Origin: Leptobrachium leishanense
Lineage: Eukaryota > Chordata > Amphibia > Anura > Megophryidae
Direction: 5' to 3'
Length of the DNA stretch: 64,000 nucleotides
Assembly (NCBI GenBank): GCA_009667805.1
Contig: CM019065.1
Coordinates: 149,642,101-149,706,100, forward strand
A program made the translations under genes and the position numbers. Shown here piece after piece: positions 21,416 to 33,769 of this stretch; within the stretch, counting starts at the first letter, position 1; the number at the start of each line of letters is the position of its first letter. The notes below the pieces were generated by a model that was given only the letters and a program-made list of their open reading frames with translations, was not told where the DNA came from and searched no databases.

Positions 21416-24400
21416 GATTATTATTATTATTATTATTAATTTATAAAGCGCCAGCATATTCCGCAGCGCTGTACAATAAGCACAGTACAGACAGGGTTAC
21501 AATACATTGAACAACATTTGACAAACAGTACAGGAGGAGATGAGGGCCCTATTCCCGTAGGAACTCACAATCTAGGAGGTTGGGGTTGGAAACAGGAGTA
21601 GAGGACTGTAAGGTGAGAGTGATTGATGGTTGCGTCAGTGAGTTGGGTGGTAGGCTTCCCTAAATAGGAACGTTTTCAGGGAGCGTTTGAAGGAAGAGAA
21701 GTTAGGGGAAAGTCTGACAGCACGAGGGAGAGCGTTCCAGAGAGTGGGGGCTGCGCGTGAGAAATCCTGCAGTCTATCATGGGAAGAGGTGATGCGGGGA
21801 GAAGCTAGGCGCAGGTCACTGTTTGACCTTAGGGAGCGGGCTGGGGTGTATTTGGTGATTAGTGAGGACAGGTAGTGGGGCGCTGAGTTAGTGAGGGTTT
21901 TGTAGGTAAGGATAAGGATTTTGAACTTAATTCTGCAGTGGATGGGGAGCCAGTGAAGGGACTCGCAGAGGGGAGCGGCAGAGACAGAGCGGCGGGTGAG
22001 GTGAATTAGCCTGGCGGAGGCGTTCAGGATGGATTGTAGGGGGGAGAGGCGGGACAGAGGGAGGCCAGATAAGAGATTATTGCAATAGTCGAGTCGGGAG
22101 ATTACCAGGGCGTGTATGAGTTGTTTTGTGGTGACCGCGGTAAGAAATGGCCGAATTCTGGAAATATTACGCAGTTGGTATCGGCAGGAGGAGGAAAGAG
22201 ACTTGATGTGGGGGATGAAGGAAAGAGCAGAGTCCAGTGTAACTCCAAGACAGCGAACTTGGTTTGATGGGGAGATGGTGATACCCTCCACCGTGATAGA
22301 GAAGTCAGGAGGTGGGGAGGCATTAGAGGGAGGAATAAGTAGGAGCTCAGTCTTTGACATGTTGATCTTTAGGTGGTGGGAGGCCATCCAGGAGGAGATG
22401 CCAGATAAACAGTCACTGACTTTTGAAAGGACAGGGGGAGAGAGATCAGGGGTAGAGAGGTAGATATGAGTGTCATCAGCGTAGAGGTGGTAATTAAAGC
22501 CAAAGCTGTTGATGATTTTGCCCATGGAGGAGGTGTAGATGGAAAAGAGCAGAGGACCAAGGACAGAGCCTTGAGGTACACCAACAGATAGAGGCAATGA
22601 AGAGGAGGAGTTACCAGCAAAGGACACACAGAAGGACCTGTTGGATAAATAGGAGTCAACCCAAGCAAGTGCAGTGTCACCGAGACCCAGAGAGTTGAGG
22701 GTCTGTAGAAGGAGGGGGTGGTCAACAGTGTCAAAAGCAGCCGAGAGGTCAAGCAGGATGAGAATAGAATAGTGGCCGTGTTTTTTGAGCAGTTAGGAGG
22801 TCGTTGGTGACTTTGGTGAGGGCAGTTTCAGTTGAGTGTAGCGGACGGAAGCCAGATTGCAGGGGGTCAAGTAGGGAATTGGAGGACAGGAAGAGGGAGA
22901 GGCGGTTGAAGACTAGTTTTTCTAAGAGCTTTGATGTGAAGGGAAGCAGGGATACAGGGCGGTAGTTGGATGGAGAGTTGGTGTCTAGGGATGGTTTCTT
23001 TAGTAAAGGGGTAACTAGCGCGTGTTTGAAGGCGGATGGAAAGGAGCCAGTGGAGAGAGATAGGTTGAAGATGTGTGTGAGAGCAGGGGTGAGGGAGGAG
23101 GAGAGGGAGGAATTAGATGTGAGGGAATGGGGTCGAGCGGGCACGTGGTGAGATGTGAGGAGGACAATAAGGAATTGACTTCCTCCTCAGTGGTTGGGAG
23201 GAAGCGGCAGAGGGTGGCAGAGGGGACCTGTGGGAGTGGAGGTGGCAGATAACTATCTTGTGTTGGGATGTTGCTTCTGATAGTTAGAGTTTTACTGAGG
23301 AAGTAGTCTGCCAGGTCTTGAGCGCTGAAGGCAGCTGAGGGGGGAGGTGCAGGTGGGTGGAGGAGGGTGTTGAAGGTGGACCAGAGCCGTTTAGGGTTGG
23401 AGGACAGCGTAGATATAAGAGATGAGAAGGATTTTTTGGCCAAGTGGAGGGCAGAGGTGTATGACCGGAGAATAAACTTGAAGTGAACAAAATCAGCTTC
23501 AGAGCGGGATTTCCTCCAGGCACGCTCTGCAGTGCGGGAGCATCTTTGCAGGTAGCGAGTTTGGAGGGTGTGCCAGGGCTGAAGCTGGCGGCGTGGGGCC
23601 TTGCAGAGTCGAAGAGGAGCAAGAGTGTCTAGAGCAGAGATAAGCGTAGTGTTGTAGTGATTAGTGGCAGCATCAGGGCAGGTGAAGGATGAGGTATGAG
23701 GGAGGTGGTGAAGTAGGTTGGAGAATTGATGGGGGTCCACAGCATGTAGATTTCTGCGAGTGTGTGTGCGGGGTGGGGGAGCAGGGTGTTTAGGAAGTCC
23801 AGATAGGTTGAAAGAGAGAAGGTGGTGGTCAGAGATGGGGAAGGGCGACATTTGAACTCAGAAATGGAGCAGAGGTTGGAAAAGACCAGGTCAATAACGT
23901 GACCATCGCGGTGGGTAGGGAGGAGGGAGGATTGTGTGAGTCCAAGGGAGGACGTGAGTGAAAGAAGTTTGGAGGCAGCAGGAGCGGAAGGATCGTCAAT
24001 GGGAATGTTGAAGTCCCCGAGAATTAGGCATGGAAGATTAGAAGACAGGAAGTGAGAAAGCCAGGTAGCAAAGTGGTCAAAGAACTGGGAGGTTGGTCCC
24101 GGTGGGCGGTAGATGACTGCCACCCTGAGAGCCAGAGGAGAGAACAGGCGGATGCAGTGTGTCTCGAAGGAGGAGAAGGAGAGGGATGGGGGTGGAGGGA
24201 GATGCTGGTAGGTGCAGGTGGGAGAGAGCAGGAGCCCGACCCCGCCACCATTTCTCTCACCGGTCTGGGGGTATGGCTCAAGTGTAGACCGCCATGTGAG
24301 AGAGCAGCAACGGAGGCCGTGTCAGAGGGAGTTAGCCAGGTTTCAGTTAAAGCTAGGAGGTTGAAGGAGTTTGAAAGGAAGAGGTCATGGACGGCTGTGA

Positions 24401-25609
24401 GTTTGTTGCACACAGAGCGAGCGTTCCAGAGGGCGCAGGAGAAAGAGGACAGGCGCTGAGGGATGATGGGAATGAGGTTGCTGGGCTTGCAGGGAGGTGA
24501 TTTATGTGCGATGGAGATAGGATGAGAGGGGAGTATTGGATGTGTTGTGGGGCCAGGGTTAGGGGATATGTCACCTGAATAGAGTAAGCAGGAGAGGTGA
24601 GAAAGAGAAGGTGGGAATGGGATTTGTGGGCGTGGGAGTGATTGGCAGCACGAGAGTTAGAGGGAGACCATGTTCTGAGGAGACAAAGGAGCTCATGTGA
24701 GGCCATCATGTGGGACGAGAGGAGGGAGGGAGAGATGCAGATAGTGTAGGGGGTCGGTGGTAGAGGGGCAGGAGTTCCATTTAAGGAGAAAGGTAGAAGT
24801 AAAGAGGAGAAGCGTGAGAGAAAGCATGATATAGACTTGCGTTTACCCAGAGTAAAATAGGGCCTTGCAGTTCCTTCCTCCAGTCCCGCAACTCCAGGAA
24901 TCAACTCTAAGCGTCCACTTAAGACTGTCACTTGTGAAGTGACTCAAATGGAGCCAGTCTTAGTGGTTATATAGGGCAGACTGATTGCAATCAGGCAGTT
25001 AAAAAGTCAACAGCTGAAGCTGGATGGGCTGTGTCAATAGGGCAGGAGATTCACATGCTAATTAGCAAAGCAAATGGTGGAGAAAACAAAATAATAAAAA
25101 AACAGAAAAAAAAAACCAAGGAAACGTTATAATGTGGGTGCCTGCGAATACTGGGTGATAATGCTACCAGCAAAGTATGCAGGGGTTCAGTTGAGCTGTG
25201 GGTGTCTGGATGATGGGTGATAATGCCTACCTGTGGAGAGAGGAGACACAGGAATTAGAGATCGTGATGGCGTAGGGGGATCTTGGATAAAACTCCAGGA
25301 ATCAACTCTAAGCGTCCACTTAAGACTGTCACTTGTGAATGTCACAAGAGCCTGGCTCAAATGGAGCCAGTCTTAGTGGTTATATAGGGCAGACTGATTG
25401 CAATCAGGCAGTTAAAAAGTCAACAGCTGAAGCTGGATGGGCTGTGTCAATAGGGCAGGAGATTCACATGCTAATTAGCAAAGCAAATGGTGGAGAAAAC
25501 AAAAATAAATAAAAAAACAGAAAAAAAAACCAAGGAAACGTTATAATGTGGGTGCCTGCGAATACTGGGTGATAATGCCTACCAGCAAAAGTATGCAGGG
25601 GTTCAGTTG
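21416..25609 (-). mobile_element. L2-clade LINE, young copy 1
   Basis: A minus-strand LINE inserted into Tc1-C. Its 3' end is a (TAA)n tail (21416-21439) preceded by the conserved 3' sequence CCGCAGCGCTGTACAATAAG (inverse sense as written at 21461-21480). It spans about 4.2 kb including a 5' region with two copies of a 401-bp repeat. Nucleotide identity to copy 3 at 45362 is visibly very high, indicating recent activity of the family. Confidence 0.9.
21635..24931 (-). pseudogene. L2 ORF2 (endonuclease + RT), copy 1, several frameshifts
   Basis: From the N-terminus: LLALTETWL and LILGDFNIP (endonuclease, about 24410-23900), a proline-rich linker (23850-23300), then [11 protein letters not shown] and [12 protein letters not shown] (RT, about 23100-22800). 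The longest frame, 22627-21635 (330 codons), holds [28 protein letters not shown] and the L2-type tail with SRLDYCN, LHWLP and LWNALP. Frames change near 24030, 23640, 23020 and 22750. The YADD catalytic motif is intact. RT uses the nicked target as primer and recognises the shared 3' end. Confidence 0.88.
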
Positions 25610-25610
25610 A
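24891..25610 (-). repeat. Tandem 401-bp 5' repeats of L2 copy 1
   Basis: ACTCCAGGAATCAACTCTAA starts at 24891 and again at 25292, a step of 401 bp; the second unit is incomplete and ends at the Tc1 junction. Both units contain ATATAGGGCAGACTGATTGC and an A-rich patch. Tandem 5' units are known in some LINEs as promoter monomers, which I infer here. Confidence 0.85.
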
Positions 25611-25921
25611 TCTCTGGAGATGGACTTGTAACCTTGAGATTGCTGATATTTTTTCACAATTTTGGTTCTCAGGTCCTCAGACAGTTTTCTTCTCCTCTTT
25701 CTGTTGTCCATGCTTAGTGTGGCACACACAGACACACAATGCAAAGTGAACTTCTCTCCTTTTTATCTGCTTTCAGGTGTGATTTTTATATTGCCTACAC
25801 CTGTTACTTGCCCCAGGTGAGTTTACAGGAGCATCACATGCTTGAAACAATCTTTTTTATCCACAATTTTGAAAGGGTGCCAAGAATTTTGTCCAGCCCA
25901 TTTTTGGAGTTTTGTGTGACA

Positions 25922-26400
25922 GAAGAGTTACTGCTTCAAGACTTTTTAGGTATGACGTCAAGCTTTGCACACCTGCATTTGGGCAGTTTCTGCCATTCAG
26001 CTCAGCAGATCCTCTATCTCTGTCAGGTTGGGTCGAGATTGTCATAGTACCACAATTTTCAGGTCTCTCCAGAGATGTTCGATTGGGTTTAGGTTCTGGC
26101 TGGGCTGCTCAAGAACATTCACAGAGTGGAGTGTTGCAGTGATTGTTGTCTATCTGCACATCTCTCCCACATCGACAATAAAATATAGAGCAAATCAAGA
26201 GTGACCATCTGGGTCACCTCTCTTTCGAATAGCTTTTCTCTCCCCATTGCTGAGTTTGCTCCCCATTGCTGACTGGACAGCCTGGGAAAGGAAGCTTGTT
26301 CTAAACATCTTCCATTTAAGAATTATGGAAGCCACTCTGCTCTTGGGAACCTTCAATGTAGCTGATATTTTTGCAGCCTTCCTACAGGTCTATTCAGTAA
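25922..26400 (-). mobile_element. Degraded Tc1-like fragment
   Basis: CAGGTCTCTCCAGAGATGTT at 26060 and the following GGGTTTAGGTTCTGGCTGGG resemble the antisense of the SPDLNPIE region of Tc1 transposases. AAGAATTATGGAAGCCACTC with CTTGGGAACCTTCAATG near 26320-26355 also fits. No terminal repeats or open frames remain, and the limits are approximate. Confidence 0.55.
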
Positions 26401-27172
26401 AGGTGAAACTCTGGAGAATAGGCAGGACAAGAGGAGAGAAATCTAGGCCAAATAGCAGATTTGGAAAGTGAGATAAATGGGAGAATTTTTCTGGTTTGTC
26501 TATTTCGACCTAGAATTTTCACTTCTCCGGTCGTTCTCCTTAGTTTCACCTTTAATGAATAGACCTGTTAGTATTTGTGCTTCAAAATAATCCTGTCTGT
26601 TAGCTTTGCAGGCAGTTCCTTTACCCTCATAGCTCGATTTCCACTAATATACATGTACAGCTGTGAGATCTTATATCACAGGTCAGAAACCTTGGCCTTC
26701 CTGATGTTTTGGAACTAGATCTTCGATGATGCTCATTACGTTTTAAAAGACTCATATGAAATGTAAAATCTAGACCAGCGTTTTCTAACTGATCCCCCAG
26801 ATGGTGAGAATTCTCAGTATTATAAGAATTCAAAAAGAATCAAGGGCGCTGTGGTTCAGTAATACCTGGGGGGGGGGGTAGAGTTTGAGATCCCTGCTTT
26901 GGAGCCTATCATTTGGCCGTTTAAGATATTCAGCACTAGAGCCTCAGTATTGATATCACCGCTGCCCCCTACTGCCGACTAGTCCCAGCCTCACCAGGCA
27001 CATACTAGGGAAAGTGGCTGGTCTAATAGCAGAGTCCTGTATCTGGCCTAGACTCACAGTAACCCCTTTTGGCTGCAATATTTAACTGCTGCAGTAAAAT
27101 AAATCTCACCATAGCAAGGCCTGAACCTCATTCTTATTATCCCCTTCACTACCAAGTGCTTTTTGTTGAATA
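26401..27172. other. Mostly unassigned; partial palindromic repeat
   Basis: At 26685-26730 the text CCTTCCTGATGTTTTGGAAC matches one arm of the palindromic MITE family listed at 41000, and GAGTTTGAGATCCCTG at 26882-26897 matches the outer end of the copy at 50676. The middle is diverged. No gene. Confidence 0.45.
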
Positions 27173-27614
27173 GGGCTAATGTCAGACGAGCACATTCTGA
27201 GTGCACTGTGCGTCCGTACAAAACGGACGTACTTTCTGACTGATGACAAGGTAGTGGCCACACGGTCCGTTTTTGTGACTGACGTTTTTTTTGGCTGTTG
27301 TAGATGGAAAATAAATTAATATGAAAAACATTTTGTCCGTCAAAAATGCTGGATGTCAAAAATGTAGTCCGTCTGACCACGTTCCATCACTCACACACAA
27401 AGCTATGTGGACGTTGCAGACTCAGCGCACTCTGTGCGTCCGTTCTAGCGGATTTACGTTCTTACGATTTACGTTTGCCGCATCCGTTATGCGTCCGCAG
27501 TTCCGTGCGGACGTTCTTTGTGTGTGGGGCTCCATTGGTCATAATTATATGCTATAACAGACATACAAATGTGCGGCAACACGGGGTGATGAGTGCGCTC
27601 GTCTGACACCAGCC
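27173..27614. mobile_element. MITE with TIR related to TGTCAGACGAGC
   Basis: The left end GGGCTAATGTCAGACGAGC is matched in inverse at the right end (GGCTGGTGTCAGACGAGC read inward from 27614). Internal sequence with GCGTCCG, GGACGTTC and AACGGAC resembles the Harbinger-like element at 935, so I place it with PIF/Harbinger tentatively. A clean target duplication was not found. No coding sequence. Confidence 0.6.
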
Positions 27615-27750
27615 TAAAATGTATCATAAACCTTTATTAGAAACTAGGTGGAAAGCCTGCCCAGAGGGCAGTCTATTGTTGTTGTCGCCAGCTCAGAATT
27701 CAAATCCACATATTTTTTTTTTCAATGTCCTATCCAAGAGTATCTCTCTA

Positions 27751-27866
27751 TATAAATGCGTTTGTAACGCGTCAATTGCCATCCCATCCGCAACAGGAGG
27801 GCCAACGGAGCAGCTGTGATGGGTGCGCACGCAGCTGACAACGCATTACAAAGGCATTTATATATT
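27751..27866. repeat. Short inverted-repeat element
   Basis: TATATAAATGCGTTTGTAACGC (27751-27772) is inverted, with few mismatches, at 27842-27866 (AACGCATTACAAAGGCATTT then ATATA). The 70-bp interior contains GGGTGCGCACGCAGC. This is probably a small MITE; the class is unknown. Confidence 0.6.
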
Positions 27867-27879
27867 AGAGCAGGTTCCT

Positions 27880-27975
27880 CTTCCCTCTTAGATTGTAAGC
27901 TCACGGGAACAGGACCCTTTTAGATTGTAAGCTCACAGGAACAGAACCCTCAGATTGCAAACTCACAGGAACAGG
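27880..27975. repeat. Tandem TTAGATTGTAAGCTC repeat (left part)
   Basis: Three units of about 30 bp (AGATTGTAAGCTCACGGGAA and variants). The same unit resumes at 31105-31170 beyond the L2 copy 2, which therefore inserted inside this short tandem array. Confidence 0.75.
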
Positions 27976-30900
27976 ACCTCTTTTATTATTATTATTATTC
28001 TTTATTTATAAAGCGCCAGCATATTCCGCAGCGCTGTACATAAGTACAGTATAGACAGGGTTACAAAACATTGAACAACATTTGACAAACAGTACAGGAG
28101 GAGATGAGGGCCCTATTCCCGTAGGAACTCACAATCTGGGAAGGTTGGGGTTGGAAACAGGAGGAGAGGACTGTAAGGTGAGAGTGATTGATGGTTGCGT
28201 CAGTGAGTTGGGTGGTAGGCTTCCCTAAATAGGAATGTTTTAAGGGAGCGTTTGAAGGAAGAAATTAGGGAAAGTCTGACAGTACGAGGGAGAGCGTTCC
28301 AGAGAGTGGGGGCTATGCCTCAGAAATCCTGCAGTCTATCATGGGAAGAGGTGATGCGGGGAGAAGCTAGGCGCAGGTCACTGTTTGACCTTAGGGAGCG
28401 GGCTGGGGTGTATTTGGTGATTAGTGAGGACAGGTAGTGGGAGCTGAGTTAGTGAGGGTTTTGTAGGTAAGGATAAGGATTTTGAACTTAATTGCTGCAG
28501 TGGATGGGGAGCCAGTGAAGGGACTCGCAGAGGGGAGCGGCAGAGACAGAGCGGCGGGTGAGGTGAATTAGCCTTGGCGGAGGCGTTCAGGATGGATTGT
28601 AGGGGGGAGAGGCGGGACAGAGGGAGCCAGATAAGAGATTATTGCAATAGTCGAGTCGGGAGATTACCAGGGCGTGTATGAGTTGTTTTGTGGTGACAGC
28701 GGTAAGAAATGGCCGAATTCTGAAATATTACGCTGTTGGTATCGGCAGGAGGAGGAAAGAGACTTGATGTGGGGGATGAAGGAAAGAGCAGAGTCAAGTG
28801 TCACTCCAAGACAGCGAACTTGGTTTGATGGGGAGATGGTGATACCCTCCACCGTGATAGAGAAGTCAGGAGGTGGGGAGGCATTGGAGGGAGGAATAAG
28901 TAGGAGTTCAGTCTTTGACATGTTGATCTTTAGGTGGTGGGAGGCCATCCAGGAGGAGATGCCAGATAAGCAGTCACTGACTTTGGAAAGGACAGGGGGA
29001 GAGAGATCAGGGGTAGAGAGGTAGATCTGAGTGTCATCAGCGTAGAGGTGGTAATTAAAGCCAAAGCTGTTGATGATTTTGCCCAGGGAGGGATGTAGAT
29101 GGAAAAGAGCAGAGGACCAAGGACAGAGCCTTGAGGTACACCAACAGATAGAGGCAATGAGGAGGAGGAGTTACCAGCAAAGGACACACAGAAAGACCTG
29201 TTGGATAAATAGGAGTCAACCGAAGCAAGTGCAGTGTCACCGAGAGACCCAGAGAGTTGAGGGTCTGTAGAAGGAGGGGGTGGTCAACAGTGTCAAAAGC
29301 AGCCGAGAGGTCAAGCAGGATGAGAATAGAAAAGTGGCCGTGTTTTTGAGCAGTTAGGAGATCGTTGGTGACTTTAGTGAGGGCAGTTTCAGTTGAGTGT
29401 AGGGGACGGAAGCCAGATTGCAGGGGGTCAAGTAGGGAATTGGAGGACAGGAAGAGGGAGAGGCGGTTGAAGACTAGTTTTTCTAAGAGCTTTGATGTGA
29501 AGGGAAGCAGGGATACAGGGCGGTAGTTGGATGGAGAGTTGGGATCTAGGGATGGTTTCTTTAGTAAAGGGGTAACTAGCGCGTGTTTGAAGGCGGATGG
29601 GAAGGAGCCAGTGGAGAGAGATAGGTTGAAGATGTGTGTGAGAGCAGGGGTGAGGGAGGAGGAGAGGGGAGGAATTAGATGTGAGGGAATGGGGTCGAGA
29701 GGGCACGTGGTGAGATGTGAGGAGGACAATAAGGAATTGACTTCCTCCTCAGTGGCTGGGAGGAAGCGGCAGAAGGTGGCAGAGGGAACCTCTGGGAGTG
29801 GAGGTGGCAGATAACTATCTTGTGCTGGGATGTTGCTTCTGATAGTTAGAGTTTTACTGAGGAAGTAGTCTGCCAGGTCTTGAGCGCTGAAGGCAGCTGT
29901 GGGGGGAGGTGCAGGTGGGTAGAGGAGGGTGTTGAAGGTGGACCAGAGCTGTTTAGGGTTGGAGGACAGCGTAGATATAAGAGATTAGAAGAAGGATTGT
30001 TTGGCCAAGTGGAGGGCAGAGGTGTATGACCGGAGAATAAACTTGAAGTGAACAAAATCAGCTTCAGAGCGGGATTTCCTCCAGGCACGCTCTGCAGTGC
30101 GGGAGCATCTTTGCAGGTAGCGAGTCTGGAGGGTGTGCCAGGGCTGAAGCTGGCGGCGTGGGGCCTTACAGAGTCGAAGAGGAGCAAGAGTGTCTAGAGC
30201 AGAGATAAGCGTAGTGTTGTAGTGATTAGTGGCAGCATCAGGGCAGGTGAAGGATGAGGTATGAGGGAGGTGGTGAAGTAAGTTGGAGAATTGATGGGGG
30301 TCCACAGCATGTAGATTTCTGCGAGTGTGTGTGCGGGGTGGGGGAGCAGGGTGTTTAGGAAGTCCAGATAGGTTGAAAGAGAGAAGGTGGTGGTCAGAGA
30401 TGGGGAAAGGGCGACATTTGAACTCAGAAATGGAGCAGAGGTTGGAAAAGACAAGGTCAATAGCGTGACCATGGCGGTGGGTAGGGAGGAGGAGGATTGT
30501 GTGAGTCCAAGGGAGGACGTGAGTGAAAGAAGTTTGGAGGCAGCATGGGGCGGAAGGATCGTCTATGGGAATGTTGAAGTCCCCGAGAATTAGGCATGGA
30601 AGATTAGAAGACAGGAAGTGAGAAAGCCAGGTAGCAAAGTGGTCAAAGAACTGGGAGGTTGGTCCCGGTGGGCGGTCGATGACTGCCGCCCTGAGGGCCA
30701 GAGGAGAGAACAGCGGATGCAGTGGTCTCAAAGGAGGAGAGGAGAGGGATGGGGGGTGGAGGGAGATGCTGGTAGGTGCAGTGGGAGAGAGCAGGATTCC
30801 GACCCCGCCACCATTTCTCTCACCCGGTCTGGGGGTATGGCTCAAGTGTAGACCGCCATGTGAGAGAGCAGCAACGGAGGCCGTGTCAGAGGGAAGTTAG

Positions 30901-31104
30901 CCAGGTTTCAGTTAAAGCTAGGAGGTTGAAGGAGTTTGAAAGGAAGAGGTCATGGAATTGTTGTGAGTTGTTGCACACAGAGCGAGCGTTCCAGAGGGAG
31001 CAGGAAAAGAGGACAGGCGCTGAGGGATTATGGGAATGAGGTTGCTGGGCTTGCAGGGAGGTGATTTATGTGCGATGGAGATAGGATGAGAGGGAAGTAG
31101 ATTA
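27976..31104 (-). mobile_element. L2-clade LINE, copy 2
   Basis: Same family and orientation as the copies at 21416 and 45362. The left end is (TTA)n, and the 3' end sequence follows at 28010-28050. It lacks the 401-bp 5' repeats and ends in the TTAGATTG tandem. It carries more small indels than copies 1 and 3, so it is somewhat older or less well preserved. Confidence 0.88.
28240..30900 (-). pseudogene. L2 ORF2, copy 2, fragmented
   Basis: Recognisable pieces: endonuclease LILGDFNIP near 30590-30570, linker, RT with [11 protein letters not shown] near 29540, [25 protein letters not shown] (motif A, 29320-29270), [13 protein letters not shown] (29140-29110) and the tail with [11 protein letters not shown] near 28920. 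The catalytic YADDT equivalent is at about 29030-29050. At least six frame changes break it. Confidence 0.85.
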
Positions 31105-31267
31105 GAAGCAGATTGTAAACTCATGGGACCCCTTAGATTGTAAGCTCATGGGACCCCTTAGATTGTGTTGGGCTTGGGCGGGCATTTTTTTTGTAGCGTA
31201 TACATTATGCGTATATTTACTTTATTCGTATATATAATGGCACGTGGTATGCATGGCATGTCAGGCT
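31105..31267. other. Tandem TTAGATTG units and AT-rich spacer
   Basis: Continuation of the short tandem repeat interrupted by L2 copy 2 (two units with CATGGGACCCCTTAGATTG), then AT-rich sequence leading into the minisatellite. No gene. Confidence 0.6.
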
Positions 31268-32215
31268 GGTATTTAGGCACACTGGTATTATGACACTGGT
31301 ATTATGCATGGCAGACTGGTAATATGGCTGGCAGACTGGTACTGTGCATGGCAGACTGGTAATAAGGCTGGCAGACTGGTATTATGGCTGGCAGACTGGT
31401 AATATGGCTGCAGACTGGTATTATGCATGTCAGGCTGGTATTTAGGCACACTGGTATTATGACACTGGTATTATGCATGGCAGACTGGTAATATGGCTGG
31501 CAGACTGATATTGTGCATTGCAGACTGGTATTGTGCATGGCAGGCTGGTAATATAGCTGGCAGACTGATATTGTGCATTGCAGACTGGTAATATGGCTGG
31601 CAGACTGGTATTGTGCATGGCAGGCTGGTATTGTGCATGGCAGGCTGGTAATATGGCTGGCAGACTGATATTGTGCATTGCAGACTGGTATTGTGCATGG
31701 CAGGCTGGTAATATGGCTGGCAGACTGATATTGTGCATTGCAGACTGGTAATATGGCTGGCAGACTGGTATTGTGCATGGCAGGCTGGTATTGTGCATGG
31801 CAGGCTGGTAATATGGCTGGCAGACTGATATTGTGCATTGCAGACTGGTAATATGGCTGGCAGACTGGTATTGTGCATGGCAGGCTGGTAATATGGCTGG
31901 CAGACTGATATTGTGCATTGCAGACTGGTATTGTGCATGGCAGGCTGGTAATATGGCTGGCAGACTGATATTGTGCATTGCAGACTGGTAATATGGCTGG
32001 CAGACTGGTATTGTGCATGGCAGGCTGGTATTGTGCATGGCAGGCTGGTAATATGGCTGGCAGACTGATATTGTGCATTGCAGACTGGTAATATGGCTGG
32101 CAGACTGGTATTGTGCATGGCAGGCTGGTATTGTGCATGGCAGGCTGGTAATGTGCATGGCAGGCTGGTAATATGGCTGGCAGACTGGTAATATGGCTGG
32201 CAGACTGGAATTGCA
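31268..32215. repeat. 20-bp minisatellite with higher-order structure
   Basis: A unit near CTGGTAATATGGCTGGCAGA, with variants CTGGTATTGTGCATGGCAGG and CTGATATTGTGCATTGCAGA, repeated about 47 times. The variants form a higher-order block: 31681-31860 recurs at 31921-32100, a 240-bp step (12 units). At the left end a block starting TCAGGCTGGTATTTAGGC recurs after about 170 bp. All minus-strand frames are open because no unit contains a stop in that direction; I do not regard them as genes. Confidence 0.9.
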
Positions 32216-32689
32216 TATAGTTTTTATTGTAAAGGCTGGCAGGCCCCTCCCTCTCTGGATTTCTCAGGCAGGTGCCCCCCATCCTCCTGCAGCGAATACA
32301 CTCCACAGAGCCAGCCTGGGGCGCGGGCACGTGTAATCAGGGTATCGGCAGCGCACACAGTGCTGTGTGAGGTGTCGGCGACAGAGCCGTAGCTAGCTCC
32401 TTTTGCACCCGAGGCAAAAACAGAAAATTGTGCCTCCCCCCCCACATAATTTTAAAAATCAGAGTCCCCGACCAGTGGCGCAGTGCTAAGCCCCTGGATG
32501 CTCCCCGTGACCAGAAGCAGTGGATCGGACCACCCTTTGTACCCTACATATATAGTGCACACTTAGTACATGTACAAATACAGTACACACAGAATACATG
32601 CATGTATAGCAAAAGAACATATAGCATAATATACACCCCCCCCCAGAATAATATACATAGCACTGAGCCCCCAGACTATTTTCCCCAGT

Positions 32690-33760
32690 TCACATGGATA
32701 TTATTGACCCCAGCTCATATGGGTATATATTGCCCCAGTTCACATGAATATGCCCCAGCTCATGGATATTGCCCCAGCTCTCATGGATATTGCCCCAGCT
32801 CATGGATATTGTCCCAGCTCTCATGGATAATGCCCCAGCTCATGGATATTGCCCCAGCTCTCATGGATATTGTCCCAGCTCTCATGGATAATGCCCCAGC
32901 TCATGGATATTGTCCCAGCTCTCATGGATATTGTCCCAGCTCTCATGGATAATGCCCCAGCTCATGGATATTGTCCCAGCTCTCATGGATAATGCCCCAG
33001 CTCATGGATATTGTCCCAGCTCTCATGGATAATGCCCCAGCTCATGGATATTGTCCCAGCTCTCATGGATAATGCCCCAGCTCTCATCAGGATAATGCCC
33101 CAGCTCTCATGGATAATGCCCCAGCTCTCATGGATATGCCCCAGCTCTCATGGATATTGTCCCAGCTCTCATGGATAATGCCCCAGCTCATGTATATTGT
33201 CTCAGCTCTCATGGATAGTGCCCCAGCTCATGGATATTGTCCCAGCTCTCATGGATAATGCCCCAGCTCTCATGGTAAATGCCCCAGCTCTCATGGATAT
33301 TGCTCTCATGGATAATGCCCAGGTCTCATGGCTATGCCCCAGGTCTCATGGATAATGCCCCAGGTCTCATGGATAATGCCCCAGCTCTCATGGATAATGC
33401 CCCCAGCTCTCATGGATATATGACCCAGCTCTCATGGATAATGCCCCAGCTCTCATGGATAATGCCCCAGCTCTTCATGGATAATGCCCCAGCTCTCATG
33501 GATATATGCCCCAGCTCTCATGGATATTGCCCCAGGTCTCATGGATAATGCCCCCAGGTCTCATGGACAATGCCCCCAGCTCTCATGGATATGCCCCAGC
33601 TCTCATGGATATGCCCCAGCCAGCTCTCATGGATAATGCCCCAGCCAGCTCTCATGGAGTGCCCCCAGGTCTCATGGATATTGCCCCCATGTCTCATGGA
33701 TATCGCCCCCCAGGTCTCATGGATATCGCCCCCCCAGGTCTCATGGATATTGCCCCAGCT
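32690..33760. repeat. Minisatellite of element B
   Basis: More than 40 units of 17-24 bp built from CTCATGGATATTGCCCCAG and CTCTCATGGATAATGCCCCA. Unit length varies by short deletions, with CCCAGGT replacing CCCAGCT near 33320-33740. Same family as the arrays in elements A, C and F. Confidence 0.9.
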
Positions 33761-33769
33761 CACCTCTCC

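Noticed and set aside
22116..22463. Plus-strand frames opposite the L2 ORF2 (repeated at 28674 and 46064)
   Set aside because: They recur in all L2 copies only because they are antisense shadows of the RT gene.
31302..32330. Open frames of 215-342 codons over the 20-bp minisatellite, minus strand
   Set aside because: The repeat unit contains no stop in that direction, so all three frames are open. The protein is a simple repeat with no family resemblance.
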